A stretch of 64,000 bases of DNA. Origin: Bacteroidaceae bacterium (lineage in GTDB: Bacteria; Bacteroidota; Bacteroidia; Bacteroidales; Bacteroidaceae). The position numbers were made by a program, and so were the translations under genes. This document shows, in pieces, positions 9,966 through 19,270 of this stretch. The notes below the pieces were generated by a model. The model worked only from the letters and a program-made list of their open reading frames with translations. It had not been told where the DNA came from and searched no databases. The number at the start of each line of letters is the position of its first letter. Within the stretch, counting starts at the first letter, position 1. Location of the stretch: positions 23,564 to 87,563 of the forward strand of contig JAFXGX010000036.1 of the NCBI GenBank assembly GCA_017536695.1, read 5' to 3'.

Positions 9966-12155
9966 ATGTCAGAGTTGAGATTTAATGTCGTGGAGAGTGC
10001 TTTCCGTAAGAAAGCCGCCACAGTGGAGATTCCCGATGGTCGCCCCTGCGACTATTTCGGCAAGTATGTTTTTGGTCGTGAACAGATGTCCCGTTATTTA
10101 AGTATTGAAACGTATGCATCAATGATCGGTGTCATTGACAACGGGGCAACTCTTGACCGCAAGGTAGCAGATGAGGTTGCCGAAGGTATACGCCGTTGGG
10201 CGGCTGAGTTAGGTGTTACCCATTATACCCACTGGTTCCAGCCTCTTACAGAAGGGACTGCTGAAAAACATGACTCGTTCTTCGACCCGGACGGCAAAGG
10301 TGGGTTGATTGAAGAATTTTCAGGCAAGATGCTCGTTCAACAGGAACCTGACGCATCCTCTTTCCCGAATGGAGGTATCCGTAATACTTTCGAGGCAAGA
10401 GGCTATTCGGCCTGGGACCCCTCATCTCCTGTTTTTATTGTTGATGATACATTGTGCATCCCGACCATATTCATCGCATATACCGGCGAGGCCCTTGACT
10501 ATAAAGCCCCATTGTTGCGTGCTTTGCGTGCCGTCAATAGAGCCGCTACGGATGTATGCCATTTCTTCAATTCCGAAGTGAAGAAAGTGGTTGCCTATCT
10601 GGGGTGGGAACAGGAATATTTTCTGGTTGATGAAGGATTGTACGCCGCTCGTCCCGACTTGCTGATGACCGGAAGGACATTGGTGGGACATGAGGCACCC
10701 AAGAACCAGCAGATGGAAGACCATTACTTTGGAGCGATACCGCAAAGAGTAGCGGCATTTATGAAAGATCTGGAAATTCAGGCATTGCAGTTGGGAATTC
10801 CTGTAAAGACCCGCCATAATGAGGTGGCTCCGAATCAGTTCGAGTTGGCACCTGTCTTTGAGGAGTGTAACCTTGCCGTAGACCACAATATGCTGATTAT
10901 GTCACTCATGCGCAATGTCGCCCGTAACCACGGATTCAGGGTTCTGCTGCATGAAAAGCCCTTCAAGGGTGTCAACGGCTCGGGAAAACACAATAACTGG
11001 TCATTGGGCACCGACACTGGTGCACTTCTTATGTCTCCCGGCAAAACAGCCGAGGAGAATCTCCGTTTCGTGACATTTGTCGTGAATACCTTGATGGCTG
11101 TATATCATCATAATGGTCTGATAAAAGCCTCCATTATGAGTGCGGACAATGCCCATCGTCTTGGTGCCAACGAGGCGCCCCCCGCTATCATCTCATCATT
11201 CCTTGGCTCGCAATTGTCCGAAGTACTGAAGCATCTTGCTCAGAACGACAGTGATGATATCATTTCTTTGGGCGGTAAGTCGGGAATGAGGCTTGATATA
11301 CCACAAATACCGGAGCTTATGATTGACAACACTGACCGTAACCGCACTTCTCCGTTTGCTTTTACCGGCAACCGCTTTGAATTCCGTGCTGTCGGTTCAG
11401 CTGCGAACTGCGCAAGTGCAATGATTGCCCTGAATACAGCAGTGGCAGACCAGTTGATTACATTCAAGAAGGATGTCGATGAGCTTGTCAGGAACGGAGA
11501 ACCGAAGATGAAAGCCATCGTCAAGGTAATACGTGGTTACATAAAAGAGTGCGCCCCTGTTTGCTTTGACGGCAACGGGTACTCAGATGAATGGAAAGAA
11601 GAGGCTGCCCGTCGGGGTTTGGATTGTGAAACAAGTTGTCCTCTCATTTTCGATAATTATCTGAAACCGGAAAGTGTTGCCATGTTCGAGAACACGGGAG
11701 TGATGACCCAGAAAGAGTTGAAGGCCCGTAATGAGGTGAAATGGGAAATCTATACAAAGAAAATTCAGATAGAAGCAAGGGTCCTCGGCGACTTGGCTAT
11801 GAACAACATCATTCCTGTAGCAACAGAGTATCAGAGCTGGCTTATTGAAAATGTACATAAAATGATGGACATATTTACATTGGAGGCAGCCGACAGACTT
11901 TCAGTGGAGAACAAGCGTCTGATTGAGGAGATAGCAGAGCATACCATTTACATCAGCACACATGTCGATGCAATGGTCGAAGCGCGCAAAAGGGCAAACA
12001 GGATTTCCGATGAGAGAGAAAAGGCGATTGCCTATCATGATACGATAGCTCCGATGTTGGAGCAGATACGATACCACATAGACAAGCTGGAACTCATTGT
12101 AGATAACCGGATGTGGCCATTGCCGAAATACAGAGAATTGCTGTTTATCCGATAA
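9966..12155 (+). CDS. glnN: Type III glutamine synthetase
   Basis: Glutamine synthetase III joins ammonia to glutamate with ATP, supplying the amide nitrogen used by the neighbouring amidotransferases. The 729-residue length is that of the GlnN family of Bacteroides and cyanobacteria, much longer than GSI. Seen in the sequence: the N-terminal GSIII block with FGKYVFG, the catalytic core around the TRHNEVAPNQFE metal/glutamate site and the GVNGSGKHNNWS nucleotide segment, then the long C-terminal helical part. It lies 17 bases downstream of dapL paralogue 1 on the same strand and is probably in the same transcript. No truncation or missing core residue was noticed. Confidence 0.95.
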   Translation: MSELRFNVVESAFRKKAATVEIPDGRPCDYFGKYVFGREQMSRYLSIETYASMIGVIDNGATLDRKVADEVAEGIRRWAAELGVTHYTHWFQPLTEGTAEKHDSFFDPDGKGGLIEEFSGKMLVQQEPDASSFPNGGIRNTFEARGYSAWDPSSPVFIVDDTLCIPTIFIAYTGEALDYKAPLLRALRAVNRAATDVCHFFNSEVKKVVAYLGWEQEYFLVDEGLYAARPDLLMTGRTLVGHEAPKNQQMEDHYFGAIPQRVAAFMKDLEIQALQLGIPVKTRHNEVAPNQFELAPVFEECNLAVDHNMLIMSLMRNVARNHGFRVLLHEKPFKGVNGSGKHNNWSLGTDTGALLMSPGKTAEENLRFVTFVVNTLMAVYHHNGLIKASIMSADNAHRLGANEAPPAIISSFLGSQLSEVLKHLAQNDSDDIISLGGKSGMRLDIPQIPELMIDNTDRNRTSPFAFTGNRFEFRAVGSAANCASAMIALNTAVADQLITFKKDVDELVRNGEPKMKAIVKVIRGYIKECAPVCFDGNGYSDEWKEEAARRGLDCETSCPLIFDNYLKPESVAMFENTGVMTQKELKARNEVKWEIYTKKIQIEARVLGDLAMNNIIPVATEYQSWLIENVHKMMDIFTLEAADRLSVENKRLIEEIAEHTIYISTHVDAMVEARKRANRISDEREKAIAYHDTIAPMLEQIRYHIDKLELIVDNRMWPLPKYRELLFIR

Positions 12156-12293
12156 TTCAATAGGTCGTAGTATCAGGTAAAAGTCGGTTCGGGTGTCTGG
12201 TTGAATAGGGTGGTATACCTCTCTCGCTCCATGAAGATGCAATGTGCATTACCAGGCCTGACATGTAAATTTTAAAAAAAAAGCATATGTAAG

Positions 12294-13142
12294 ATGTCAA
12301 GAATAGTCAGATTCACAAAAATGCATGGACTTGGCAATGATTATATATACGTCGACACTTCTTTATATCCGATAAAAGATCCATCGGCAACTTCTATAAA
12401 ATGGAGCAATCGTCATAAAGGTATCGGTGCCGATGGATTGGTCTTGATAGGAAAGAGTCCTGTTGCCGATTTTTCCATGCATATATTCAATGCAGACGGC
12501 TCCGAAGCAATGATGTGCGGTAATGCCAGCCGTTGCATCGGTAAATACGTATATGATAATGCACTGACAAAAAAGAATGTGATTACGCTAGAAACGTTAT
12601 CTGGAATCAAACGGCTCATGTTGCATGTTTCGGGTAACAGGGTTGAGCGTGTTACTGTAGATATGGGTATCCCGTCTTTCTGCAACTCCCGGCAAGTAGC
12701 GACAATAGATGGCTGTCTGTTGAACAAGGATTTCAAGGTCAACGGTGTAACCTATTGCGGTACATTTGTGTGTATGGGTAATCCCCATCTTGTAATATTT
12801 GTAGAAGATGTGGAATCTGTCCCTTTGGCCTACGTAGGCCCCCAGCTGGAGAATCATCCGCTTTTCCCTCAGAAGACTAATGTCGAGTTCGCCGGGATTG
12901 AACCGGACGGGAGTGTCCGCATGAGAGTGTGGGAGCGTGGTTCCGGTATTACACAGGCTTGTGGGACTGGAGCATGTGCTACCGCATTTGCTGCAATCGC
13001 TACCGGTAAAACCCCAAATAGAGTCCTCATACGCATGGATGGCGGGGATCTTGAAATATATCGGGATCATACAGACAAGCATATATATATGAGCGGGAGT
13101 GCCGAAAATGTATTTGACGGAACAATAGAACTGGATGAATAA
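12294..13142 (+). CDS. dapF: Diaminopimelate epimerase
   Basis: DapF interconverts LL- and meso-diaminopimelate by a two-cysteine, cofactor-free mechanism, giving the peptidoglycan and lysine precursor. The 282-residue protein starts with the family signature [13 protein letters not shown]. The two catalytic cysteines are Cys75 (MCGNASRC) and Cys223 (QACGTGACA). The first motif normally reads CGNG; here its last glycine is Ala78, a rare change close to the active site. The gene follows glnN after 138 bases and precedes dapL paralogue 2 by 12 bases, so DapF and DapL2 are probably made together. Confidence 0.93.
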   Translation: MSRIVRFTKMHGLGNDYIYVDTSLYPIKDPSATSIKWSNRHKGIGADGLVLIGKSPVADFSMHIFNADGSEAMMCGNASRCIGKYVYDNALTKKNVITLETLSGIKRLMLHVSGNRVERVTVDMGIPSFCNSRQVATIDGCLLNKDFKVNGVTYCGTFVCMGNPHLVIFVEDVESVPLAYVGPQLENHPLFPQKTNVEFAGIEPDGSVRMRVWERGSGITQACGTGACATAFAAIATGKTPNRVLIRMDGGDLEIYRDHTDKHIYMSGSAENVFDGTIELDE

Positions 13143-13154
13143 AATATAAATATC

Positions 13155-14384
13155 ATGGCAATAGTAAATGAAAATTTTCTCAAGTTATCGGATAACTATC
13201 TGTTTTCTGAAATAGCAAAGAGAGTCAAGGCATTCAAGGAGAGCTATCCTGATAGGAGTGTCATCAGTCTGGGGATTGGAGATGTAACACAACCTTTGCC
13301 TAAAGCGTCATTGGATGCTATGTCAAGAGCGGTAGAAGAGATGGGCGATATAACGACCTTTAGAGGATATGGTCCAGAGCACGGATATGATTTCCTTATT
13401 GACTCCATTATAAGCAACGACTATCTGCCTCGTGGAGTGGAGTTGTCGCCTTCGGAAGTATTTATCAGTGATGGAGCCAAAAGCGATTGTGGAAACATCG
13501 GTGATATCCTGAGCGTGAATAACAGTGTAGCCGTGACTGATCCTGTATATCCTGTTTACGTCGACAGCAATGTAATGAGCGGACGTGCAGGAAGTAATAT
13601 GAATGGGGTATGGAGTAATCTGGTGTATATGACATGTAATATCGAGAATCATTTTAAGCCTAGTCTCCCCAAAAGACATGTTGACATAATCTATCTGTGC
13701 TATCCTAATAACCCTATGGGAGTTGTCTTGAACAAAGAAGAACTGAAAGAGTGGGTGGATTATGCATTGGAGAATGATTCTGTCATTCTGTATGATGCGG
13801 CATATGAAGCATATATACAGGATGAGGGGATTCCGCATTCAATATATGAGATTGAAGGTGCAAAAAGATGTGCAATTGAGTTCAGAAGCTTTTCCAAGAC
13901 AGCAGGATTTACAGGTGTACGGTGTGGTTATACAGTTGTTCCTGAAGAGTTGACCGCCTCTACATCCGATGCTAGACGGGTTTCTCTGAATAAATTATGG
14001 AATCGCCGTCAATGTACGAAATTCAATGGGACAAGTTATATAACACAAAGGGGTGCCGAGGCTATTTATACAGAACAAGGAAAAGAGCAGGTCCGAAATA
14101 TCATAAATTATTATATGTCCAATGCGATGTTGATGAGAAATGTGTTCGAGGAACTGGGAGCAAATGTCTATGGAGGAGAAAACGCACCATATCTATGGTT
14201 AAAGACGCCGGATGGTATCTCTTCCTGGGATTTCTTTGACCATATGTTGTATGAAGCCAATGTCGTCGTGACTCCCGGTATCGGTTTCGGTCCGAGCGGT
14301 GAAGGTTTTGTCCGTCTGACAGCATTCGGACGCAAAGAGAACTGTTCAGAAGCGATGAATCGTATAAAAAAATGGTTCCGTTGA
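13155..14384 (+). CDS. dapL: LL-diaminopimelate aminotransferase, paralogue 2
   Basis: PLP-dependent aminotransferase of 409 residues that transfers the glutamate amino group to tetrahydrodipicolinate, giving LL-diaminopimelate, the substrate of DapF encoded 12 bases upstream. The Schiff-base lysine is present at Lys248 in [10 protein letters not shown], and the canonical [22 protein letters not shown] and DGAKSD segments are intact. One oddity is PNNPMG, where the usual threonine of the NPTG motif is methionine. It aligns end to end with the lysine-less paralogue at 8719, and the pair flanks glnN and dapF, suggesting local duplication followed by divergence. This copy is the better candidate for the active enzyme. 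Confidence 0.94.
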   Translation: MAIVNENFLKLSDNYLFSEIAKRVKAFKESYPDRSVISLGIGDVTQPLPKASLDAMSRAVEEMGDITTFRGYGPEHGYDFLIDSIISNDYLPRGVELSPSEVFISDGAKSDCGNIGDILSVNNSVAVTDPVYPVYVDSNVMSGRAGSNMNGVWSNLVYMTCNIENHFKPSLPKRHVDIIYLCYPNNPMGVVLNKEELKEWVDYALENDSVILYDAAYEAYIQDEGIPHSIYEIEGAKRCAIEFRSFSKTAGFTGVRCGYTVVPEELTASTSDARRVSLNKLWNRRQCTKFNGTSYITQRGAEAIYTEQGKEQVRNIINYYMSNAMLMRNVFEELGANVYGGENAPYLWLKTPDGISSWDFFDHMLYEANVVVTPGIGFGPSGEGFVRLTAFGRKENCSEAMNRIKKWFR

Positions 14385-14397
14385 AAAGCATGCACCT

Positions 14398-16335
14398 ATG
14401 AAAGGTTTTGTAAAGGTGGCATCTGCTGTTCCCGAAGTGAGAGTGGCTGATTGCAGACATAATATCGCTTTGATAAATGAATTGATTCTCAAGGCCGCTG
14501 CTTCCGATGTGCAGATTATTGTTTTTCCGGAACTCTCCATCACGGGTTACACTTGTGGAGACTTGTTCTTCCAACAAACACTTCAAGAAGAAGCATTGTC
14601 TGGAATGCTGGAGATTGCTGGATATACAGCACATCTGGATATCATTTCGATAGTCGGGCTTCCGGTTGTGGTGGAACAGCAGCTGTTGAATGTGGCTGCC
14701 GTTATACAGCATGGTCGCATATTGGGTATGGTTCCCAAGAGCTACCTGCCTGACTACAAGGAATTCTATGAGCATCGCTGGTTTACATCTGCATTCGACA
14801 ACCATATACCGGAATGTGATATCTGTGGTAAACGTGTTCCTGTCGGGAATGATCTGCTGTTCTCTACATCAGGAGTGACGTTCGGTGTTGAGATATGCGA
14901 AGACTTGTGGGCTCCCATACCTCCAAGTTCTTTTCTGGCGATGCAAGGGGCCGAGATAATTTTCAACCTTTCTGCATCCGATGAATGTGTCGGCAAGCAT
15001 AAGTATCTCCGCAACTTGATATCTCAACAGTCGGGGCGGCTGCATTCCGGATATGTATATAGCTCATGTGGCTTTGGGGAGTCATCTACTGATGTCGTGT
15101 TCGGCGGGAATGCGTTGATATGTGAAAATGGAAATTTTCTGTGCGAAGGGAAGAGGTTCGTTTATGGATCACAGCTAGTGATCGGCGATATTGATGTGGA
15201 ATGTTTGAGGAATGAACGGTTGGTAAATACCACTTTCAAAGCCTGTCGGAACCATCTCGGCATCTCATCCCCAAGGTTGATTCCGGCTGAATCTTCGGCA
15301 GAAGTTGGAAACCACCTCCATAGAACGATATCGTCACACCCTTTCATTCCCGATGGAGAAGATTGTGATGAGATATGCAGTGAAATCATATCGATCCAAT
15401 GCGCCGGGTTGGCAAAACGTATAACGCATACTCGGACAAGAAGTGCGGTCATAGGTATATCGGGAGGTATGGATTCGACTCTGGCTTTGTTGGTATGTGC
15501 CAGGACATTTGAGCTGCTTGGCCGGGAGAATAAGGACATTATTGCGGTTACTATGCCGGGATTCGGTACTACAGGACGTACTTATACCAATGCTGTAAAC
15601 CTGATTAAGGAATTGGGATGCACCCTCAAGGAGATTGACATCAAAGAGGCCTGCAAGGTCCATTTCAAGGATATAAAGCATGATGAAGAGCACCATGACG
15701 TAGTATATGAGAATGCCCAGGCACGGGAGCGGACCCAAATCCTGATGGATGTCGCAAACCAATGCAGTGGGATTGTGATTGGAACCGGAGATTTATCAGA
15801 AATAGCTCTTGGCTGGTCTACATATAACGGTGACCACATGTCGATGTATGGAGTCAATTGCGGTATACCAAAAACACTTGTCAGATATCTGCTTCAATGG
15901 ATTGCTGACAACACGACAAGTGCAGAACTTCGGGATGTCCTGTCGGATATAATTTCCACACCAATAAGCCCTGAACTATTGCCTGTAGGCGAAAATGAGG
16001 AGATGAAACAGCGTACCGAGGAGACGGTTGGTCCGTATGAGTTACACGATTTCTTTCTATATCACTTCATTAGAGACGGAAAAACTCCCCAAAGAATACT
16101 GGATCTGGCTATCGCCGCTTTTGCCGGTTCCTATGATGAAACAATTATAAAGCATTGGCTTTCAGTTTTTATCCGTAGATTATTTGCTCAACAGTTCAAA
16201 CGCTCCTGCATGCCCGATGGTCCTAAAGTCGGCACAGTCTCTCTCAGTCCTCGTGGCGATTGGCGAATGCCTAGTGATGCATGTTGTAGATTATGGTTGG
16301 ATAATATAGAAAAAAGCCGAGAATGTCGAATATAG
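14398..16335 (+). CDS. nadE: Glutamine-dependent NAD+ synthetase
   Basis: NadE amidates nicotinate adenine dinucleotide to NAD+ with ATP and glutamine. The 645-residue protein is the long, glutamine-using form. An N-terminal nitrilase-type amidase domain has the triad Glu45 (FPELS), Lys114 (VPKSYLP) and Cys167 (EICEDLW). A C-terminal synthetase domain has the PP-loop GISGGMDS at about 353-360 and a TGDLSEIALGWSTY segment. It follows dapL paralogue 2 by 13 bases and is probably in the same transcript. It is another glutamine-consuming enzyme in this block. All key residues are present. Confidence 0.96.
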   Translation: MKGFVKVASAVPEVRVADCRHNIALINELILKAAASDVQIIVFPELSITGYTCGDLFFQQTLQEEALSGMLEIAGYTAHLDIISIVGLPVVVEQQLLNVAAVIQHGRILGMVPKSYLPDYKEFYEHRWFTSAFDNHIPECDICGKRVPVGNDLLFSTSGVTFGVEICEDLWAPIPPSSFLAMQGAEIIFNLSASDECVGKHKYLRNLISQQSGRLHSGYVYSSCGFGESSTDVVFGGNALICENGNFLCEGKRFVYGSQLVIGDIDVECLRNERLVNTTFKACRNHLGISSPRLIPAESSAEVGNHLHRTISSHPFIPDGEDCDEICSEIISIQCAGLAKRITHTRTRSAVIGISGGMDSTLALLVCARTFELLGRENKDIIAVTMPGFGTTGRTYTNAVNLIKELGCTLKEIDIKEACKVHFKDIKHDEEHHDVVYENAQARERTQILMDVANQCSGIVIGTGDLSEIALGWSTYNGDHMSMYGVNCGIPKTLVRYLLQWIADNTTSAELRDVLSDIISTPISPELLPVGENEEMKQRTEETVGPYELHDFFLYHFIRDGKTPQRILDLAIAAFAGSYDETIIKHWLSVFIRRLFAQQFKRSCMPDGPKVGTVSLSPRGDWRMPSDACCRLWLDNIEKSRECRI

Positions 16336-16377
16336 GAGAAATATATGTAATTTTGCATTGAAATTGATAATTTTCAT

Positions 16378-16842
16378 ATGGAGAACAACCTATTTGATGA
16401 AATTGATGAAAGAATCCTTCAAATGCTGGCCCAAGACGGTAACATCCCTTTTCAAGAAGTAGCCATGGCATGTGGGGTCTCTGGTACAACCATTCATACG
16501 CGTGTGAAACGGCTTACCTCATTGGGCGTCGTTCAAGGTTCAAGATATATAATCAATCCGGCAAAGATAGGGTATGGGACTTGTGCTTTTGTCGGGCTCA
16601 CACTGAAGGATAATTCCCGCTTCGATGATGTTGTGGCAGCATTGGATTCCATACCGGAAATAGTGGAAGTCCATTGCACAAATGAAGCGTATGATTTTTT
16701 TGTGAAGATTTATGCCCAAAACAACGAACATCTGCTCACGCTTATCCAAACACGGCTCAAGCCTCTTGGATTGTCCCTGTCAAAAATTATAATCTCGTTC
16801 AGAGTCGTACACAATAAACAATTGACAAGAGTGCCGAAATAG
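16378..16842 (+). CDS. Lrp/AsnC-family transcriptional regulator
   Basis: Small feast/famine regulator of 154 residues. The N-terminal AsnC-type helix-turn-helix (about 6-55) starts LFDEIDERILQMLAQDGN, with recognition helix around SGTTIHTRVKRL. A C-terminal RAM/ACT-like ligand domain (about 68-145) usually binds an amino acid and drives octamer assembly. It lies 42 bases after nadE, at the end of the glutamine/diaminopimelate series, so control of this block in response to glutamine, asparagine or lysine is a reasonable guess. The ligand cannot be read from sequence. Confidence 0.92.
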   Translation: MENNLFDEIDERILQMLAQDGNIPFQEVAMACGVSGTTIHTRVKRLTSLGVVQGSRYIINPAKIGYGTCAFVGLTLKDNSRFDDVVAALDSIPEIVEVHCTNEAYDFFVKIYAQNNEHLLTLIQTRLKPLGLSLSKIIISFRVVHNKQLTRVPK

Positions 16843-17022
16843 AAAGTTTCACTCTTGTTGCAAAGCGGGAACGCATGGTAATGGTTCCGAAGATGTGGAC
16901 GTCGAGTTACATACCTTACTTGTGACCGGTAATCGGTACCCTTTTCATCTGGCTCCGGCTCCAGAATCCTGACTTGCCCTTGAATTGCTTGTATGTGTAA
17001 TTGTTGACTCTATGGCAGTGTG
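16843..17022. other. Spacer between convergent lrp and apbE
   Basis: A 180-base spacer with no clear gene or strong terminator. The leftward strand has a short open stretch across 16916-17122 that I cannot relate to any family. This spacer also marks the right edge of the nitrogen block; genes beyond it appear to use more CGC/CGT and GAG codons. Confidence 0.4.
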
Positions 17023-18114
17023 TCAATAGTACTTCTTCATGCCTTCTGTCTCGGCGGTCTTTAGTGTGCCGTCGTTGTCGCTGTATATGAGGAATGCTTC
17101 TATGCTGCTGTTGTTGCGGCATATTTCCATGGCCTTTTCTACACCCATTACCATGAACGCTGTCGCATAGGCATCTGCGGTGGCGCAGTCATCGGCAATG
17201 ACTGTTGCCGATAGCAGGCTGTGGTTTACGGGATAGCCTGTACGTGGGTCGATTGTGTGTGCAATCTTGCGGCCGTCAACCTCACGGTAGTTGCGGTAGT
17301 TGCCCGATGTGGCCATGCCCTTGCCGCTGGCATTGATGGCTGTCTGCAGTTCGGTGCTCTTGCCCGACGGGTCGTCAACAGGCTTGCTTATACCGATTCT
17401 CCACTCCTTGCCTTTGGGATTGTTGCCCCGTGCGACAACCTCTCCTCCAATCTCTACAAGAAAGTCTGTTACTCCATTTTCTGTCAGCAGTTCCGCAACC
17501 GCGTCGCAACCGTATCCTTTGGCAATGGCACTGCAGTCGAGCATTGTCTGCGGGAACTGCTTTGTAATCTTGCCGTCGTTGAGTGTTATGTTCTTGTAGC
17601 CGATATATCTGCACAGGCTGTCAATGGTTGCGCTGTCGACAGCCATTCCGTTCTTGAAACCGAATCCCCAGGCGTTCACTAGTGGTGCTACGGTTATGTC
17701 GAATGCTCCGCCTGTCTTTTCTGATACCTTCTGGGCAAGGTTGAACACTGCGGTAAACATTGCGTCGGCAATGGTATCGCGGTTCTCGTTTATAGCACTT
17801 ATAAGGGAATTCTTGTTGAACGGCGATAGCGAGTTGTCCACAGCCGCGAGTCTTGCACGTATAGCTTCATGTCTGTCTTCGGCCGAACGGTAGGTAATGC
17901 TGTAGTACGTACCGAATACGTTGCCGCGGTTGCAGATATAGTGTTCATCAATGGTAGATGATGTGTATCTGTTGCCTTTAGCATCAATCTTCTGCCAGTT
18001 CTTCGATGCCTTTTCCTGCTCGATTCGTGTCTGGTTGTTCCTTATTATATAAATGGTCCCTACCATGAGGAAAAGCAGGAACAGTATCTTCCAAATATTC
18101 AGTTTGCCGTTCAT
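17023..18114 (-). CDS. apbE: FAD:protein FMN transferase (ApbE family)
   Basis: ApbE attaches FMN from FAD to a threonine of target proteins such as NqrB/NqrC or RnfG subunits, outside the inner membrane. The 363-residue protein has an N-terminal membrane anchor (about 7-25) and family motifs FGTYYSITY, SPFNKNS, WGFGFKNG, DCSAIAKGYGCD, EIGGEVVARG, TSGNYRNY and the C-terminal HTIDPRTGYP followed by ATADAYATAFMVMG with its metal/FAD-binding residues. It ends a leftward operon whose upstream genes are envelope proteins and a GT2 enzyme. The flavinylation target is not in the window. Confidence 0.94.
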   Translation of the reverse strand: MNGKLNIWKILFLLFLMVGTIYIIRNNQTRIEQEKASKNWQKIDAKGNRYTSSTIDEHYICNRGNVFGTYYSITYRSAEDRHEAIRARLAAVDNSLSPFNKNSLISAINENRDTIADAMFTAVFNLAQKVSEKTGGAFDITVAPLVNAWGFGFKNGMAVDSATIDSLCRYIGYKNITLNDGKITKQFPQTMLDCSAIAKGYGCDAVAELLTENGVTDFLVEIGGEVVARGNNPKGKEWRIGISKPVDDPSGKSTELQTAINASGKGMATSGNYRNYREVDGRKIAHTIDPRTGYPVNHSLLSATVIADDCATADAYATAFMVMGVEKAMEICRNNSSIEAFLIYSDNDGTLKTAETEGMKKYY

Positions 18115-18123
18115 TGCTATAGT

Positions 18124-18825
18124 TTACTTGAATGGTATTTCGTAGATGAGGTTATATGTGCCGCCGAAACATGTGCTCTGGTTTATTCCATAGCCTGGAA
18201 TGTACCACATCTGTGAGTTGCTTGCCTTCTTCTGGTTTATACGTGCCTTGTAGCGTATGCTCCAACCCATGTGGAAATTCTTGGCAATCTTGACTCTTAC
18301 CCCAACGCCGACCTCGGCCCACATGGCACTGCCTTTGACATCATTGAGCTCGAGTGTTGTGCTTCCTCCCCAGACCGGGTCTATTATGGGCGGTGTGTCG
18401 ACATCGTACCTGCAGTTTGTCCAGGCGATGCGGCCTATGGCGAAGATGCTATAGTCGGGGTCGGGCTTCTCCCTTGTTGTGCTGAAATTGTAGTTCACTC
18501 CGACACGGTAGTATGGTGCGCTTGTCTTGTATCTTATGGCTGTGGTCTCATCCGTGGCATCGCACCAGCCGTAACCGAACTCGGCGGTAGGGTAGATGCG
18601 GTTACCGAAGTTCGCCTCAATGGCAACCTCTCCGCTTGTATAGTCGCTGAGCAGGGAGTTGGCAAATCCGAACAGGTCGGCCGATGCTGCTATGCCGTTG
18701 AAAGAGAAACTGATGGGCTTTTCCTCGCTCTCTTTGCCATCGCGCTCCTGTGCTGTCACAGATAATGCCGAGAGGAGTATGGTACTACTCAACAAAAAAT
18801 ATCTTAACATTCTCATTGGCGTCAA
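18124..18825 (-). CDS. DUF6048-like outer-membrane/periplasmic protein
   Basis: A 233-residue exported protein of unknown function. A signal peptide covers about residues 1-26 (hydrophobic LLSSTILLSALSVTAQ). The rest has alternating strands with aromatic residues (FGYGWCD, YRVGVNYNF, FHMGWSIRYKARI) and ends in LIYEIPFK, resembling a small outer-membrane beta-barrel. It overlaps the preceding gene by 41 bases; starting at Met4 or Met6 would shorten the overlap. The pairing with a small DUF6452-like lipoprotein and ApbE recalls an arrangement I associate with Bacteroidales. The family name is from recall and not verified. Confidence 0.7.
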   Translation of the reverse strand: MTPMRMLRYFLLSSTILLSALSVTAQERDGKESEEKPISFSFNGIAASADLFGFANSLLSDYTSGEVAIEANFGNRIYPTAEFGYGWCDATDETTAIRYKTSAPYYRVGVNYNFSTTREKPDPDYSIFAIGRIAWTNCRYDVDTPPIIDPVWGGSTTLELNDVKGSAMWAEVGVGVRVKIAKNFHMGWSIRYKARINQKKASNSQMWYIPGYGINQSTCFGGTYNLIYEIPFK

Positions 18826-19270
18826 ATTTTACATATTCCTGAACAATGGCAACCGAGTCGACCAATCTTCTTGTGTGCTCAATGCCCTCGAGCCTGTGGT
18901 ACATGATTGTGCCGCACTCCATTGACTGGTAATATGGTATGTTCTCATGTAGGAAATAGAGCGTGTCGGCCAGGCTGTTCTCATAGCTGAATATTACAGT
19001 ATCGCACTCACTGGTGTAGCTCATGGGGAGCATCAGGTTGTCGGTGTTCACAATATGGTTCACGACAATTGAGTCCTTTCCGTTAACCATGAGCGATACG
19101 GTAAGAACTTCGGGAAACTCGTACTTCACTTCGCTGCTGTCGCTCCTGTAGAATCCAATTCTGTCATATGCCGTGTTCTCGAGGTAGCAATCGTAGCCGT
19201 TGTCACAGCCAATAAACAGTGTGGCAAACAGAATTGCCATAATGTATGTGATGTTCTTGCCTTTCATCAT
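18785..19270 (-). CDS. DUF6452-like small lipoprotein
   Basis: A 161-residue exported protein. The N-terminus MMKGKNITYIMAILFATLFIGC has a lipobox-like LFIGC, so Cys22 is probably lipidated. The remainder is beta-rich with no catalytic motif. Its stop lies inside the next gene (41-base overlap), and its start overlaps the GT2 stop by 4 bases, so the genes are tightly coupled. Function is unknown; association with the putative outer-membrane protein encoded next is likely from position only. Confidence 0.68.
   Translation of the reverse strand: MMKGKNITYIMAILFATLFIGCDNGYDCYLENTAYDRIGFYRSDSSEVKYEFPEVLTVSLMVNGKDSIVVNHIVNTDNLMLPMSYTSECDTVIFSYENSLADTLYFLHENIPYYQSMECGTIMYHRLEGIEHTRRLVDSVAIVQEYVKFDANENVKIFFVE

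Noticed and set aside
16916..17122. A leftward open frame of 68 codons overlapping the end of apbE
   Set aside because: Its N-terminal half is the apbE gene in another frame and the rest shows no recognisable motif; kept only as an unexplained spacer.
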